A DNA stretch of 64,000 bases, from contig NZ_JAVIFW010000005.1 in assembly GCF_031157275.1 (NCBI RefSeq), positions 124,001-188,000 on the forward strand, in the 5' to 3' direction. A model generated the notes under the pieces. That model was not told the origin of the DNA. It saw only the letters and a program-made list of their open reading frames with translations, and ran no database searches. This document shows, one piece after another, positions 48,596-58,296 of the stretch. Position 1 is the first letter of the stretch; every line of letters starts with the position of its first letter. Origin of the DNA: Streptomyces sp. LHD-70. GTDB lineage: Bacteria > Actinomycetota > Actinomycetes > Streptomycetales > Streptomycetaceae. The translations under genes and the position numbers were made by a program.

Positions 48596-51209
48596 GGTCC
48601 CCCTCGGAGACTGGGTCAACAGCGGAGTCACCTGGCTCCTCGACCACATGAACTGGCTGTTCGACGCCGTCAAGGCGGTCGTCACGGGCCTCTACGACGG
48701 CATCATGGCCGTCCTGTCCGCCCCCGAGCCGCTGCTGCTCGTCGGCATCTTCGCCGTGGTCGCGTTCTGGCTGCGCGGGCTGCTCGCCGGTGTGCTCACG
48801 CTCGCGGGCTTCGGGCTGATCATCTCGATGGAACTCTGGGACAACGCGATGATCACGTTGTCCCTGGTGCTCGTCGCCACGATCGTCGCGCTCATCCTCT
48901 CGGTGCCGCTCGGCATCTGGGCGGCGCGCTCCAGCACCGTCAGCGGCATCGTCCGGCCCGTCCTGGACTTCATGCAGACGCTGCCCGCGATGATCTACCT
49001 GATCCCGGCCATCCTGTTCTTCGGCATGGGCGCCTCCGCGGGCATCATCGCGACCCTGATCTTCGCCCTGGCCCCCGGCGTCCGCATGACGGAGCTGGGC
49101 ATCCGCCAGGTCGACAAGGAACTGGTCGAGGCGGCCGAGGCGTTCGGCACCACGCCGCGCAACACGCTGCTCCGCGTCCAGCTCCCGCTGGCCCTGCCGA
49201 CGATCATGGCGGGCGTCAACCAGGTCATCATGCTGGGCCTGTCCATGGCCGCGATCGCGGGCATGGTCGGCACCGGCGGTCTCGGCGGTGACGTCAACCA
49301 GTCCATCGGCCAGCTCGACGTCGGTCTCGGCGCCGAGGCCGGTTTCTCCATCGTCATCCTCGCCATCTACCTCGACCGCATGACCGGTTCGCTCGGCAGC
49401 CAGGTCTCCCCGCTCGGCCGTCGCGCCGCCGCCAAGGCGCGCGCCGCGCAGGGCCTGAAGATCTGGAGCTACCGCCCGCGCCCCGCGTTCGCGGTCGTCG
49501 GCGTTGTGATCCTCGCCCTCGTGGCGGGCGGCCTGAACTTCATGGGCAAGGCCGACACCGAGGCGGCCGGCGACGGCACCAACGTCGGCCAGGGCAAGAA
49601 GATCTCCATGGGCTACATCCCGTGGGACGAGGGCGTCGCCTCCACCTTCCTCTGGAAGGAGATCCTGGAGCAGCGCGGCTTCAAGCCCGAGGTCAAGCAG
49701 CTCGAGGCCGGGCCGCTCTACACCTCGCTCGCGCAGGGCCAGCTGGACTTCCAGACCGACGCCTGGCTGCCCACCACGCACGCGGAGTACTGGAAGAAGT
49801 ACGGCTCCAAGCTGGAGGACATGGGCGACTGGTACGGCCCGACCTCCCTGGAGCTCACCGTGCCCTCGTACATGAAGGGCATCGATTCGCTCGCGGACCT
49901 CAAGGGCCAGGGCAAGAAGTTCAAGGGCAAGATCATCGGCATCGAGCCCAGCGCCGGCATGATGAAGCTCCTCAAGGACAAGGTGCTCAAGGAGTACGGC
50001 CTTGAAGCCGAGTTCGAGGTCGTCGACGGCTCGACGCCCGCGATGCTGGCCGAGCTGAAGCGCGCGTACGCCAAGAAGGAGCCCATCGTCACCACGCTGT
50101 GGTCGCCGCACTGGGCGTACAGCGACTTCGACCTGAAGAAGCTCAAGGACCCGAAGGGTGCCTGGGGCGAGGGCGACCAGGTGCACACCGTGGCGCGCAA
50201 GGGCTTCTCGAAGGAGAACCCCGAACTCGCCAAGTGGATGAAGGACTTCAAGCTCACCGAGAAGCAGCTCACCAGCCTCGAGTCGGAGATCAACAAGACC
50301 GGCAAGGGCAAGCAGCAGGACGCCGTCCGCGCCTGGCTGAAGAAGAACCCGGGTCTGGTCGACAAGCTCGCCCCCGTCCAGAAGAAGGCGCCCACCGAGG
50401 GCGGCAAGGGCGAGGCCGCACGCCCGGTCAACGTGGCCTGGTTCCCGTGGGACGAGGACGTCGCCGTCACGTACCTCTGGAAGAACGTCCTGGAGAAGCG
50501 CGGCTACACGCTGAACCTGAAGCAGTCCGACGTCGGCCCGGTCTTCGCCGGACTGTCCCAGGGCTCTCTGGACGTCAACTTCGACGCCTGGCTGCCGACC
50601 ACGCAGAAGCAGTACTGGGACAAGCACAAGAACGACCTGACCAAGCTCGGCTCGTGGTACAGCCCGACCTCCCTGGAGATCGCGGTCCCCTCGTACGTCA
50701 AGGGCGTGAAGTCCATCGAGGACCTCAAGGGCCGCTCCGGTGAGTTCAACGGCAAGATCATCGGCATCGAGCCGGGTGCCGGGATCATGACCAAGATGAA
50801 GGACAAGATCCTTCCGGGCTACGGCCTCGACAAGGAGTACGAGCTCGTCGAGGGCTCCACCCCGGCGATGCTGGCCGAGCTCAAGCGGTCGTACGCCAAG
50901 AAGGAGCCGGTCGCCGTCCTGCTGTGGACGCCGCACTGGGCGTACAGCGAGTACGAGCTGACCAAGCTCAAGGACGGCAAGGGCCTGTTCGGCGAGGGCG
51001 ACAAGCTCTACAACATCGCCAACAAGAACTTCCCGAAGCAGTACCCGCAGCTCTCCAAGTGGCTGAAGAACTTCAAGATGAGCGAGGAAGAGCTCGCGAG
51101 CCTGGAGAACGTGATCAAGAAGCGCGGCAAGGGCGAGGAGGAAGAAGCCGTCGCCGCGTGGATGAAGGACCACCCGGGCATGGTCGACCGGATGGCACCG
51201 ATCGAGTAA
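48588..51209 (+). CDS. Betaine-type ABC permease fused to two tandem substrate-binding domains
   Basis: 873 residues. Residues about 1-310 are the ProW/OpuAB permease with six or more helices and the EAA loop (EAAEAFGTTPRNTLLRVQLP). After a further helix (AFAVVGVVILALVAGGLNF) come two OpuAC-like binding domains, about 336-605 and 612-873. They are clear duplicates: ISMGYIPWDEGVASTFLWKE against VNVAWFPWDEDVAVTYLWKN, GPTSLELTVPSYMKG against SPTSLEIAVPSYVKG, and SPHWAYSDFDL against TPHWAYSEYEL. Fusion with one such domain (OpuABC) is well known; two in series is unusual for this family. ATG 48588 overlaps the ATPase stop. A terminator follows. Confidence 0.93.
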   Translation: MPRVPLGDWVNSGVTWLLDHMNWLFDAVKAVVTGLYDGIMAVLSAPEPLLLVGIFAVVAFWLRGLLAGVLTLAGFGLIISMELWDNAMITLSLVLVATIVALILSVPLGIWAARSSTVSGIVRPVLDFMQTLPAMIYLIPAILFFGMGASAGIIATLIFALAPGVRMTELGIRQVDKELVEAAEAFGTTPRNTLLRVQLPLALPTIMAGVNQVIMLGLSMAAIAGMVGTGGLGGDVNQSIGQLDVGLGAEAGFSIVILAIYLDRMTGSLGSQVSPLGRRAAAKARAAQGLKIWSYRPRPAFAVVGVVILALVAGGLNFMGKADTEAAGDGTNVGQGKKISMGYIPWDEGVASTFLWKEILEQRGFKPEVKQLEAGPLYTSLAQGQLDFQTDAWLPTTHAEYWKKYGSKLEDMGDWYGPTSLELTVPSYMKGIDSLADLKGQGKKFKGKIIGIEPSAGMMKLLKDKVLKEYGLEAEFEVVDGSTPAMLAELKRAYAKKEPIVTTLWSPHWAYSDFDLKKLKDPKGAWGEGDQVHTVARKGFSKENPELAKWMKDFKLTEKQLTSLESEINKTGKGKQQDAVRAWLKKNPGLVDKLAPVQKKAPTEGGKGEAARPVNVAWFPWDEDVAVTYLWKNVLEKRGYTLNLKQSDVGPVFAGLSQGSLDVNFDAWLPTTQKQYWDKHKNDLTKLGSWYSPTSLEIAVPSYVKGVKSIEDLKGRSGEFNGKIIGIEPGAGIMTKMKDKILPGYGLDKEYELVEGSTPAMLAELKRSYAKKEPVAVLLWTPHWAYSEYELTKLKDGKGLFGEGDKLYNIANKNFPKQYPQLSKWLKNFKMSEEELASLENVIKKRGKGEEEEAVAAWMKDHPGMVDRMAPIE

Positions 51210-51230
51210 CCCGCGTTCCGCGCACCACCT

Positions 51231-51284
51231 CCGAGGGGTGGGTCTCCCCAGGCCGTACGGCCTGCGGCGAGGCCCACCCCTCGG
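51231..51284 (+). terminator. Terminator after the betaine ABC operon
   Basis: CCGAGGGGTGGG pairs perfectly with 51273-51284, and a nested 14-bp palindrome AGGCCGTACGGCCT forms the tip. It starts 22 bp after the stop. Confidence 0.85.
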
Positions 51285-51515
51285 GGCGTTCCGGGGCCGT
51301 GCGCAGCGAAGGGGTCCGCGGGCTGATCTTCTGGCGCACACTGGAAGGGTGAACCAGACGGTGTACGGGCCGCGCCTCCGGCCGGTACGGTCCGAGCCCG
51401 GCCGGTTTGCGACGGGTGCCCGGAGCAGCAGGACCGTTGGCAGGGCGCGGGCCGGGCTGCTTGCGTAGGGTGCTGAGCACACGATCGGACCGAAGCGACA
51501 GAGGGGGGCCGGACC
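51285..51515. other. Upstream region of the XRE-cupin gene
   Basis: With the terminator this makes a 306-bp gap. A TAGGGT hexamer (51466-51471) is a -10 candidate. GC-rich sequence with no supported coding frame and no clear operator. Confidence 0.35.
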
Positions 51516-52061
51516 ATGGACGACAAGGAATCCGCGCGGGTCGGCGTGGCCATCCGGCGCCGCCGCCGCGCACTGAGCCTGACGCTCGCCGCCGTGTCGG
51601 GGCGCAGCGGCCTGTCGGTGCCCTTCCTCAGTCAGATCGAGAACGAGCGGGCCCGCCCCAGTCGTACGTCCCTCGAGCGCGTGGCGGACGCCCTCGGCAC
51701 CACCGCCGTCGAGCTGCTCTCGGCCGCCGACGCGGAGCGCACCGTCGAGGTGGTCCGCGCCGAGGCCGAGCAGCCGGTGCCGAGCACGCGCCGCCTCGTG
51801 CACGGCCAACACCAGCTGCACGCCCTGGAGTTCGTCGGCGACCACGACTCGGGCCGCGAGTTCCAGCACCGCAACGACGAGCTGATGTATGTCGCCGAGG
51901 GCGCCGTAGAGGTCGAGGCGGAGGGCCGGGCGTACCGGCTCGCGCGCGGTGACTCGATGTTCCTGTCCGGCGGTGTGCGGCACCGGTGGCGGGCCGCGGT
52001 GCCCGAGACGCGTGTCCTGGTCGTCGCCGTGGGTGAGCACATCAAGGCCGAGCCGGAGTGA
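51516..52061 (+). CDS. XRE-family regulator with cupin domain
   Basis: 181 residues. The N-terminal helix-turn-helix (residues about 8-65) reads AIRRRRRALSLTLAAVSGRS and SVPFLSQIENERARPSRTSL. The C-terminal cupin (about 100-175) has GREFQHRNDELMYVAEGAVE and LARGDSMFLSGGVRHRWRA. Proteins of this design repress genes for amino-acid, polyamine or betaine use and bind a small effector in the cupin. ATG 51516 follows GAGGGGGGCC. It is coupled (GTGA overlap) to the metal-receptor-like gene and may regulate the betaine ABC operon upstream; that is inference. Confidence 0.9.
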   Translation: MDDKESARVGVAIRRRRRALSLTLAAVSGRSGLSVPFLSQIENERARPSRTSLERVADALGTTAVELLSAADAERTVEVVRAEAEQPVPSTRRLVHGQHQLHALEFVGDHDSGREFQHRNDELMYVAEGAVEVEAEGRAYRLARGDSMFLSGGVRHRWRAAVPETRVLVVAVGEHIKAEPE

Positions 52062-52798
52062 GTCCGCGGCGGGTCGTCTCGCTCGTGCCCTCGCTCACCG
52101 AGGCGGTGGCCCACAGCGCGCCCGGCCTGCTCGTCGGCGCCACGGACTGGTGCAGTCACCCGGCGGACCTGGACGCGGCGGGCGTCGTACGCATCGGCGG
52201 TACGAAGAACCCCGACGTCCCCGGCATCGTCCGCCTCGCCCCCGACCTGGTGATCGCCAACGAGGAGGAGAACCGCGCTCCGGACCTCGCCGCGCTGCGC
52301 GCCGCCGGGCTCGACGTCCTCGTCACGGAGATCCGCGACCTGCCGTCGGCGCTGCGGGAGCTGGACCGGGTCCTGGTGCGGGGGTGCGGGCTCGCCCGGC
52401 CGGGCTGGCTCGACGAGGCCGCCGACGCGTGGCGGTCACCGCCCGGACCGCTCGGCGCCCGCGCCCTCGTCCCGATCTGGCGCCGCCCGTGGATGGTCCT
52501 CGGCCGCGGCACCTTCGCCGGCAATCTCCTGGCCCGGCTCGGGGTCGCGAACGTGTACGCCGAGCACGCCGAGCGCTATCCCCGGGTCCCGCTCGACGCG
52601 CTGCGGGAGTCCGGGGCGGACCTGGTGGTCCTGCCGGACGAGCCGTACCGCTTCACGGCCGAGGACGGGCCCGAGGCCTTCCCGGAGCTGCCCGCCGCGC
52701 TGGTCGACGGGCGCCAACTCACCTGGTACGGGCCGTCGTTGGTGCGTGCGCCAGCCGTCCTCGGCGCTCAGCTGCGGGCGGCGCTCACGGCCCGCTGA
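52058..52798 (+). CDS. Helical-backbone metal-receptor-like protein without signal peptide
   Basis: 246 residues resembling BtuF/FepB-type class III binding proteins: VVSLVPSLTEAVAHSAPGLL, GATDWCSHPADL, GGTKNPDVPGIVRLAPDLVI and NLLARLGVANVY follow that fold. There is no export signal or lipobox, so unlike transport receptors it is cytoplasmic. Such short homologues are annotated as cobalamin-binding or of unknown role. GTG 52058 overlaps the XRE-cupin stop, implying joint expression. Confidence 0.82.
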   Translation: MSPRRVVSLVPSLTEAVAHSAPGLLVGATDWCSHPADLDAAGVVRIGGTKNPDVPGIVRLAPDLVIANEEENRAPDLAALRAAGLDVLVTEIRDLPSALRELDRVLVRGCGLARPGWLDEAADAWRSPPGPLGARALVPIWRRPWMVLGRGTFAGNLLARLGVANVYAEHAERYPRVPLDALRESGADLVVLPDEPYRFTAEDGPEAFPELPAALVDGRQLTWYGPSLVRAPAVLGAQLRAALTAR

Positions 52799-52805
52799 GG
52801 AGGCC

Positions 52806-52841
52806 GTACGGGCTCGCGTACGGGCTCGTATGCGCTCACGC
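52806..52841. repeat. 12-bp tandem repeat reaching over the TehA-like gene's stop codon
   Basis: GTACGGGCTCGC-like units lie at 52806-52817, 52818-52829 and, more degenerate, 52830-52841. The third contains the minus-strand TGA (52836-52838). Confidence 0.7.
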
Positions 52842-53963
52842 ACGCGCGGGCGCGGCAAGCAGCCGGCCTGCGAGCAGCCCCCGGAACGTGGCGGTCGCGG
52901 CGATCAGCCAGGCGGCGACCAGGAAGACGTACAGCGCGGTCGCGAGCCAGTCGTACGCGGCGAGGCCGGTGTGCCGGGCCAGGCCCGCGGCGCCCGTGAC
53001 GCAGGTGCCGACCGGGAACGTGAAGCCCCACCACGTCATGCTGAAGCGCAGTCCGGCACGGGCGGCGCGGACCACCATCGCGAGCGCGATCGCCAGCCAC
53101 AGCAGCGCGAACCCGAGCACCGGCACGCCGTACACCACCGCGAAGGACTCGAAGGCGCCCGCGTACGAGCCGCCGATGGCGGTCGGGGCCACGTCGGCCA
53201 GGGAGTTGACGGCGGTCGTGGACTGGCCGAGCGGGCCGAGGACCAGGAACAGGGTGGGCGTCAGGGCGAGCGGCAGCGGGCCGTGCACCACGAGCCGGCC
53301 GAAGATCAGCGGCAGCATGAGGAGCGTGGCGAGCAGGCTCAGGCCGAACATCGCGTAGCTGCCGAGCAGCATGGCCTCCTGCCACTGGCCGGCCGGGAGA
53401 TGCGGGAGCAGCAGCGGACCCTGCGAGGCCGACACCATCGGCGCCACCACGGGCAGCAGCCACACCGGCGACGCGGTGCCCGGGTCGACCTTGTGCCGGG
53501 TCACCATCAGATACGGGATCGCGGCGGCCGCGACCAGGCCGATCGCCGTACCGGCCGTGAACAGCACCACGTCGACGGCGACCGCCGTGCGCTCCCCGAT
53601 GACGCCCCCGCCGAGCGTGAGCGTGCCGCCGCCGACCGCGAGCAGCGCCATCGACAGGCAGCCGTAGAACGGCGCCACCGCCGGGTCCAGCAGATGCGCC
53701 CTGGCCTGGTCCCGGTGGCGCAGCCAGTGCCCGGCGCGGGCCACGAGCAGCACCGCGAGCAGCAGCGCGGACAGCGCCCACACGGCGACGGCGGCGGCGT
53801 GCGGCACCGGGGAGGGCAGCGCGACCCCGGCCGAGGCGACGATCGCGGTGCCCATGACGGCCGCGTACCAGTTGGGGCCGAGGTATCGCAGCGGGGAGGT
53901 GGTCCTGCGGTCCGCCGCGAGTGCGGGGGCGGGAAGGTGCTGCGGGTGCGCGTAGCTTGCCAT
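52836..53963 (-). CDS. TDT-family (TehA/Mae1-like) membrane carrier
   Basis: 375 residues, about 10 transmembrane helices. GPNWYAAVMGTAIVASAG at the start and FSMTWWGFTFPVGTCVTG near the end are typical of the tellurite-resistance/dicarboxylate transporter family, which includes SLAC1-like anion channels and C4-dicarboxylate or sulfite exporters. ATG 53963 has GAGG only three bases upstream; a weak site. It diverges from a LysR regulator 70 bp away, which presumably controls it. Substrate unknown. Confidence 0.88.
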   Translation of the reverse strand: MASYAHPQHLPAPALAADRRTTSPLRYLGPNWYAAVMGTAIVASAGVALPSPVPHAAAVAVWALSALLLAVLLVARAGHWLRHRDQARAHLLDPAVAPFYGCLSMALLAVGGGTLTLGGGVIGERTAVAVDVVLFTAGTAIGLVAAAAIPYLMVTRHKVDPGTASPVWLLPVVAPMVSASQGPLLLPHLPAGQWQEAMLLGSYAMFGLSLLATLLMLPLIFGRLVVHGPLPLALTPTLFLVLGPLGQSTTAVNSLADVAPTAIGGSYAGAFESFAVVYGVPVLGFALLWLAIALAMVVRAARAGLRFSMTWWGFTFPVGTCVTGAAGLARHTGLAAYDWLATALYVFLVAAWLIAATATFRGLLAGRLLAAPARA

Positions 53964-54005
53964 GGCCTCAGCGTCCCGCCGCCGTCCCGCCCTCACCAGG
54001 GGGGA

Positions 54006-54028
54006 TGTTGCTATGAGGGCATAAGCTG
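54006..54028. promoter_or_regulatory. LysR-type binding site candidate
   Basis: GCTATG-AGGG-CATAAGC forms an imperfect dyad between the divergent TehA-like and LysR genes, directly upstream of the LysR start. Confidence 0.4.
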
Positions 54029-54033
54029 GAGTT

Positions 54034-55041
54034 ATGAGCAACAGGCGGGACGAGGGGACGGCGGCGGGCGTGACGGGCTCGGCGAACGGCTGGGGCAACG
54101 GCTGGGGCAACGGGGCCGGGGGTTCGGCGGGGGACGCGCATCTCGCCCACCGGGTGCCCGAACTCGGCGCGCTGCAACTGCTTCTCGCCGTCGCCCGGCT
54201 CGGCAGCCTGGGCCGCGCGGCCGCGGAGCTGGGCATCAGCCAGCCCGCCGCGAGCAACCGGATCCGGGCCATGGAACGGCAGTTGGGCGTCGGCCTGGTG
54301 GAGCGTTCGCCGCGCGGCTCGCGGCTCACCGACGCGGGCGTGCTCGTCACGGACTGGGCGCGCCGCGTCGTCGAGGCCGCCGAGGCGTTCGACGCGGGCG
54401 CGCAGGCGCTGCGGTCACGCCGCGACTCCCGGCTGCGGGTCGCGGCGAGCATGACCGTCGCCGAGTATCTGATGCCCGGCTGGCTGATCGCGCTGCGCCG
54501 GGAGCGGCCGGACACCGCGGTGTCCTTGCTCTCCGGGAACTCCGCGGCCGTCGTGGAGCGGCTCCTCGCCGACGAGGCCGACCTCGGCTTCGTCGAGGGG
54601 CTCACCGCGCCGCGCGGCCTGCGCGGCGCGGTCGTCGCCCGGGACCGGCTCGTCGTGGTCGTCGGGCCCGACCACCCGTGGGCCAGGCGGCGCGCACCGC
54701 TGGCCCCGGCCGAACTCGCCGCCACCGGGCTGATCCTGCGCGAGGAGGGCTCCGGCACCCGGGAGGTCCTGGACGCGGCACTCGCCGAGCACGGCGGCCT
54801 CGCCGCGCCCCTCCTCGAACTCACCTCGACCACGGCGCTCAAGGCCGCCGTCGCCAGCGGCGCGGGCCCCGCGGTGCTCAGCGAACTCGCCGTGGCCGAG
54901 GAGCTGGCCGCGCACCGGCTCATCCAGATCCCGGTCGAGGGCGTCGACCTGCGGCGCGCCCTGCGCGCGGTCTGGCGCTCGGGGCAGCGGCCCACGGGCC
55001 CTGGACGGGACCTGCTGTCGCTGACGCGACGGTCTCAGTGA
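54034..55041 (+). CDS. LysR-family transcription regulator
   Basis: 335 residues. A Gly/Asn-rich head (GWGNGWGNGAGGSAG) precedes the winged helix ALQLLLAVARLGSLGRAAAE and GISQPAASNRIRAMERQLGV; the effector-binding domain follows (VAASMTVAEYLMPGWLIALR; GFVEGLTAPRGLR; LREEGSGTREVLD). These features fit the CysB/CbbR-type branch. ATG 54034 has GGAG close upstream. It diverges from the TehA-like carrier, its likely target. The stop codon lies in the first unit of an 11-bp tandem repeat shared with the next, convergent gene. Confidence 0.93.
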   Translation: MSNRRDEGTAAGVTGSANGWGNGWGNGAGGSAGDAHLAHRVPELGALQLLLAVARLGSLGRAAAELGISQPAASNRIRAMERQLGVGLVERSPRGSRLTDAGVLVTDWARRVVEAAEAFDAGAQALRSRRDSRLRVAASMTVAEYLMPGWLIALRRERPDTAVSLLSGNSAAVVERLLADEADLGFVEGLTAPRGLRGAVVARDRLVVVVGPDHPWARRRAPLAPAELAATGLILREEGSGTREVLDAALAEHGGLAAPLLELTSTTALKAAVASGAGPAVLSELAVAEELAAHRLIQIPVEGVDLRRALRAVWRSGQRPTGPGRDLLSLTRRSQ

Positions 55042-55077
55042 GACCTCAGTAAGACTTCAGTGAGACCTCAGTGGACC
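55034..55077. repeat. 11-bp tandem repeat containing the stop codons of two convergent genes
   Basis: CTCAGTGAGAC-type units at 55034-55044, 55045-55055, 55056-55066 and 55067-55077. The LysR TGA (55039-55041) is in unit 1 and the hydrolase TGA (minus strand, 55068-55070) in unit 4. The core TCAGTGA reads as a stop on either strand. Confidence 0.93.
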
Positions 55078-55766
55078 CCAGGCGGGCCCGAAGCCTCCAC
55101 CAGCGCCCGCATCACCCGCACGTCCACCCCCATCTCCGGATGCCACTGCACCCCCAACACCCAGGCGAGTCCCGGCAGTTCGACCGCTTCCACCGTGCCG
55201 TCGGCGGCGTGCGCCGAGGCCACGAGGTTCCGGCCGAGGCGGTCGACGGCCTGGTGGTGGTACGTCGGTACGTCGTCCTCGTCCGGCACGATCGAGGCGT
55301 AGCGCGTGCCCGGCACCGGCTTGACCGGGTGGCTGCCGAAGACGCCCTGCTCGACGGCGTGCCCCTCCAGGTGCTGGACGAGGGTGCCGCCGAGGGCGAC
55401 GTTCAGGAGCTGCATGCCGCGGCAGATGCCGAGCAGCGGGGTGCCGGAGGCCAACGCGGCGTCGATCAGGGCGAGTTCCCAGGTGTCCCGGGCCCGGTTC
55501 GGCGGGCCGGTGCGCTGCTCGGGCTCGGCGCCGTACCGCACCGGCTCGACGTCCTGGCCGCCCGCGATCACCAGACCGTCGACGCGGGCGACGGCGGCCG
55601 CCGCGTACGCCGGGTCGTCCGGCGGCAGCATCGCGGCGACACCGCCCGCCGACTGCACCAGGCGCGGATAGCCCGCCGGCAGCAGCGCCGTCTCCAGCTC
55701 CCACACGCCCCAGCGCGCGCTCGCCTCCAGATAGGTGCTGACTCCGATCAACGGCCTGACAGCCAC
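55068..55766 (-). CDS. Gamma-glutamyl hydrolase, class I glutamine amidotransferase-like (PuuD-type)
   Basis: 232 residues of peptidase family C26. The nucleophile is Cys115 in LLGICRGMQLLN; the catalytic His-Glu pair is in GVQWHPEMG; DGLVIAGGQDVEP is also typical. It hydrolyses gamma-glutamyl amide bonds to free glutamate. GTG 55766 follows GAGGGAGTG. It is 26 bp after the permease and codirectional with it and the GntR gene; with the gamma-glutamyl synthetase opposite, it would perform the last step (release of glutamate) of the pathway. Confidence 0.9.
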   Translation of the reverse strand: MAVRPLIGVSTYLEASARWGVWELETALLPAGYPRLVQSAGGVAAMLPPDDPAYAAAAVARVDGLVIAGGQDVEPVRYGAEPEQRTGPPNRARDTWELALIDAALASGTPLLGICRGMQLLNVALGGTLVQHLEGHAVEQGVFGSHPVKPVPGTRYASIVPDEDDVPTYHHQAVDRLGRNLVASAHAADGTVEAVELPGLAWVLGVQWHPEMGVDVRVMRALVEASGPPGVH

Positions 55767-55792
55767 CGCTCACACTCCCTCGTCCCGCGCGA

Positions 55793-57253
<1,461 letters not shown>

Positions 57254-57282
57254 GGCAGGGGCTCCCGCGTTGGCCAATGGAG

Positions 57283-57296
57283 TGGTTCCATACCTT
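57283..57296. promoter_or_regulatory. Candidate GntR site upstream of the permease
   Basis: TGGTTCCATACCTT shares TGGTTC and CATACCTT with the segment between the GntR gene and glnA4 (58245-58263). It may be a binding site of the cluster's own GntR regulator or part of a promoter. Confidence 0.45.
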
Positions 57297-57380
57297 TGCG
57301 GGGTGGGTGGGTGCGGCGCAAGACCTGCGGCGCCTTTTCTCCCCGCCCCGCCCCTTCCCGAATGTCCTGCCGGACGGGCC

Positions 57381-57430
57381 TCCTCAAACGCCGGAGGGGC
57401 TGAATTTTCAGCCCCTCCGGCGTTTGAGGA
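57381..57430. terminator. Perfect 24-bp-stem hairpin, bidirectional terminator
   Basis: TCCTCAAACGCCGGAGGGGC plus TGAA pairs with its exact complement around a two-base TT loop. It lies between the GntR gene and the permease gene. Sequences of this type recur in Streptomyces intergenic regions as I recall. Confidence 0.88.
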
Positions 57431-57490
57431 GGAGCCCGCAGGGCGATCGGCGGTGACCGAGTCGACGGGTCGGGGCGGGCCACGGAACCC

Positions 57491-58219
57491 CTACGCCAAG
57501 AACCCCCGCAACAGCGCCGCCGTCCCGCAGCAGTGCTCCCGCATCGCGCGCCGCGCCGCCTCCGGGTCGTGGTCGAGGACCGCCGCCACCAGCGTCGCGT
57601 GCTGCTGCTGCGAGTGCTCCAGGTTGCGTACGAGCAGCGGGATGCAGTCGAGCAGGTCGTTCACCGTGGCCCGGACCGCCGCGTACTGCCCGGCGAGCGT
57701 CGTCGAACCGGACAGTTCGGCGAGTGTGAGGTGGAAGAGGGTGTCCAGGCGCCGGTAGTCGGTGAGCGGCGCGTCCTGCGTGGCCGAGAGCGCGTCGAGC
57801 AGCCGGTCCTCCTGCTCCTTCGACAGCCCCTGCCCGGCGCAGAGCTCCGCCGCCCCCGTCTCCAGGACCTCGCGGAAGCGCAGCACGTCCTCCAGGTCGA
57901 CGTCCTTCAGGCGGCGCCGCAACTCGTCCTCGCCGCCCGCGCCGCCCTCGCGGGGCAGCACGAACGTGCCGCCGTACCGCCCGCGCCGGCTCTCCACCAG
58001 GCCCTGGTCCTGCAGCACCTTGAGCACCTCGCGCAGCGTGACCCGGCTGATGCCGAGCTGCTCCGCCAAGTCCCGTTCCGCGGGCAGCCGTTCGCCCGCG
58101 GGCACGAGGCCGAGCCGGACCACCTGGAGGATCTGCTCCAGCGCCTCCTCGAAGCCGTTGCCCGCGCGCACCGGGCGCAGGACGCGCGGGAGGCGCTGCG
58201 CTCCCTCAGTCGTGGACAT
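57491..58219 (-). CDS. GntR-family regulator, FadR/FCD subfamily
   Basis: 242 residues from ATG 58219 (AAGGGGGAAAC upstream; ATG 58258 is an alternative). The winged helix reads RLPAERDLAEQLGISRVTLR and VLKVLQDQGLVESRRGRYGG; the all-helical FCD domain (LFHLTLAELSGSTTLAGQYA; HATLVAAVLDHDPEAARRAM) binds an acidic effector, usually with a metal. It diverges from glnA4 across 77 bp and is the likely regulator of the cluster on both sides. Confidence 0.92.
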   Translation of the reverse strand: MSTTEGAQRLPRVLRPVRAGNGFEEALEQILQVVRLGLVPAGERLPAERDLAEQLGISRVTLREVLKVLQDQGLVESRRGRYGGTFVLPREGGAGGEDELRRRLKDVDLEDVLRFREVLETGAAELCAGQGLSKEQEDRLLDALSATQDAPLTDYRRLDTLFHLTLAELSGSTTLAGQYAAVRATVNDLLDCIPLLVRNLEHSQQQHATLVAAVLDHDPEAARRAMREHCCGTAALLRGFLA

Positions 58220-58244
58220 CGAGCGTTTCCCCCTTCCCAAGGAA

Positions 58245-58263
58245 TGGTTCTCGTGCATACCTT
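58245..58263. promoter_or_regulatory. Candidate GntR operator between the regulator gene and glnA4
   Basis: TGGTTCTCGTGCATACCTT has GGT/ACC ends and shares both halves with the permease-upstream motif at 57283-57296, though with five extra central bases. Control of both divergent genes would be possible from here. Confidence 0.45.
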
Positions 58264-58296
58264 AAAGCCTCCGGACCGCCCAAGGAGGAGACCCCC

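Noticed and set aside
48297..52040. Minus-strand open frame of 1,247 codons opposite the betaine ABC genes
   Set aside because: Repetitive Leu/Val/Asp/Arg-rich translation typical of antisense frames in GC-rich DNA; no ribosome-binding site and no recognisable domain.
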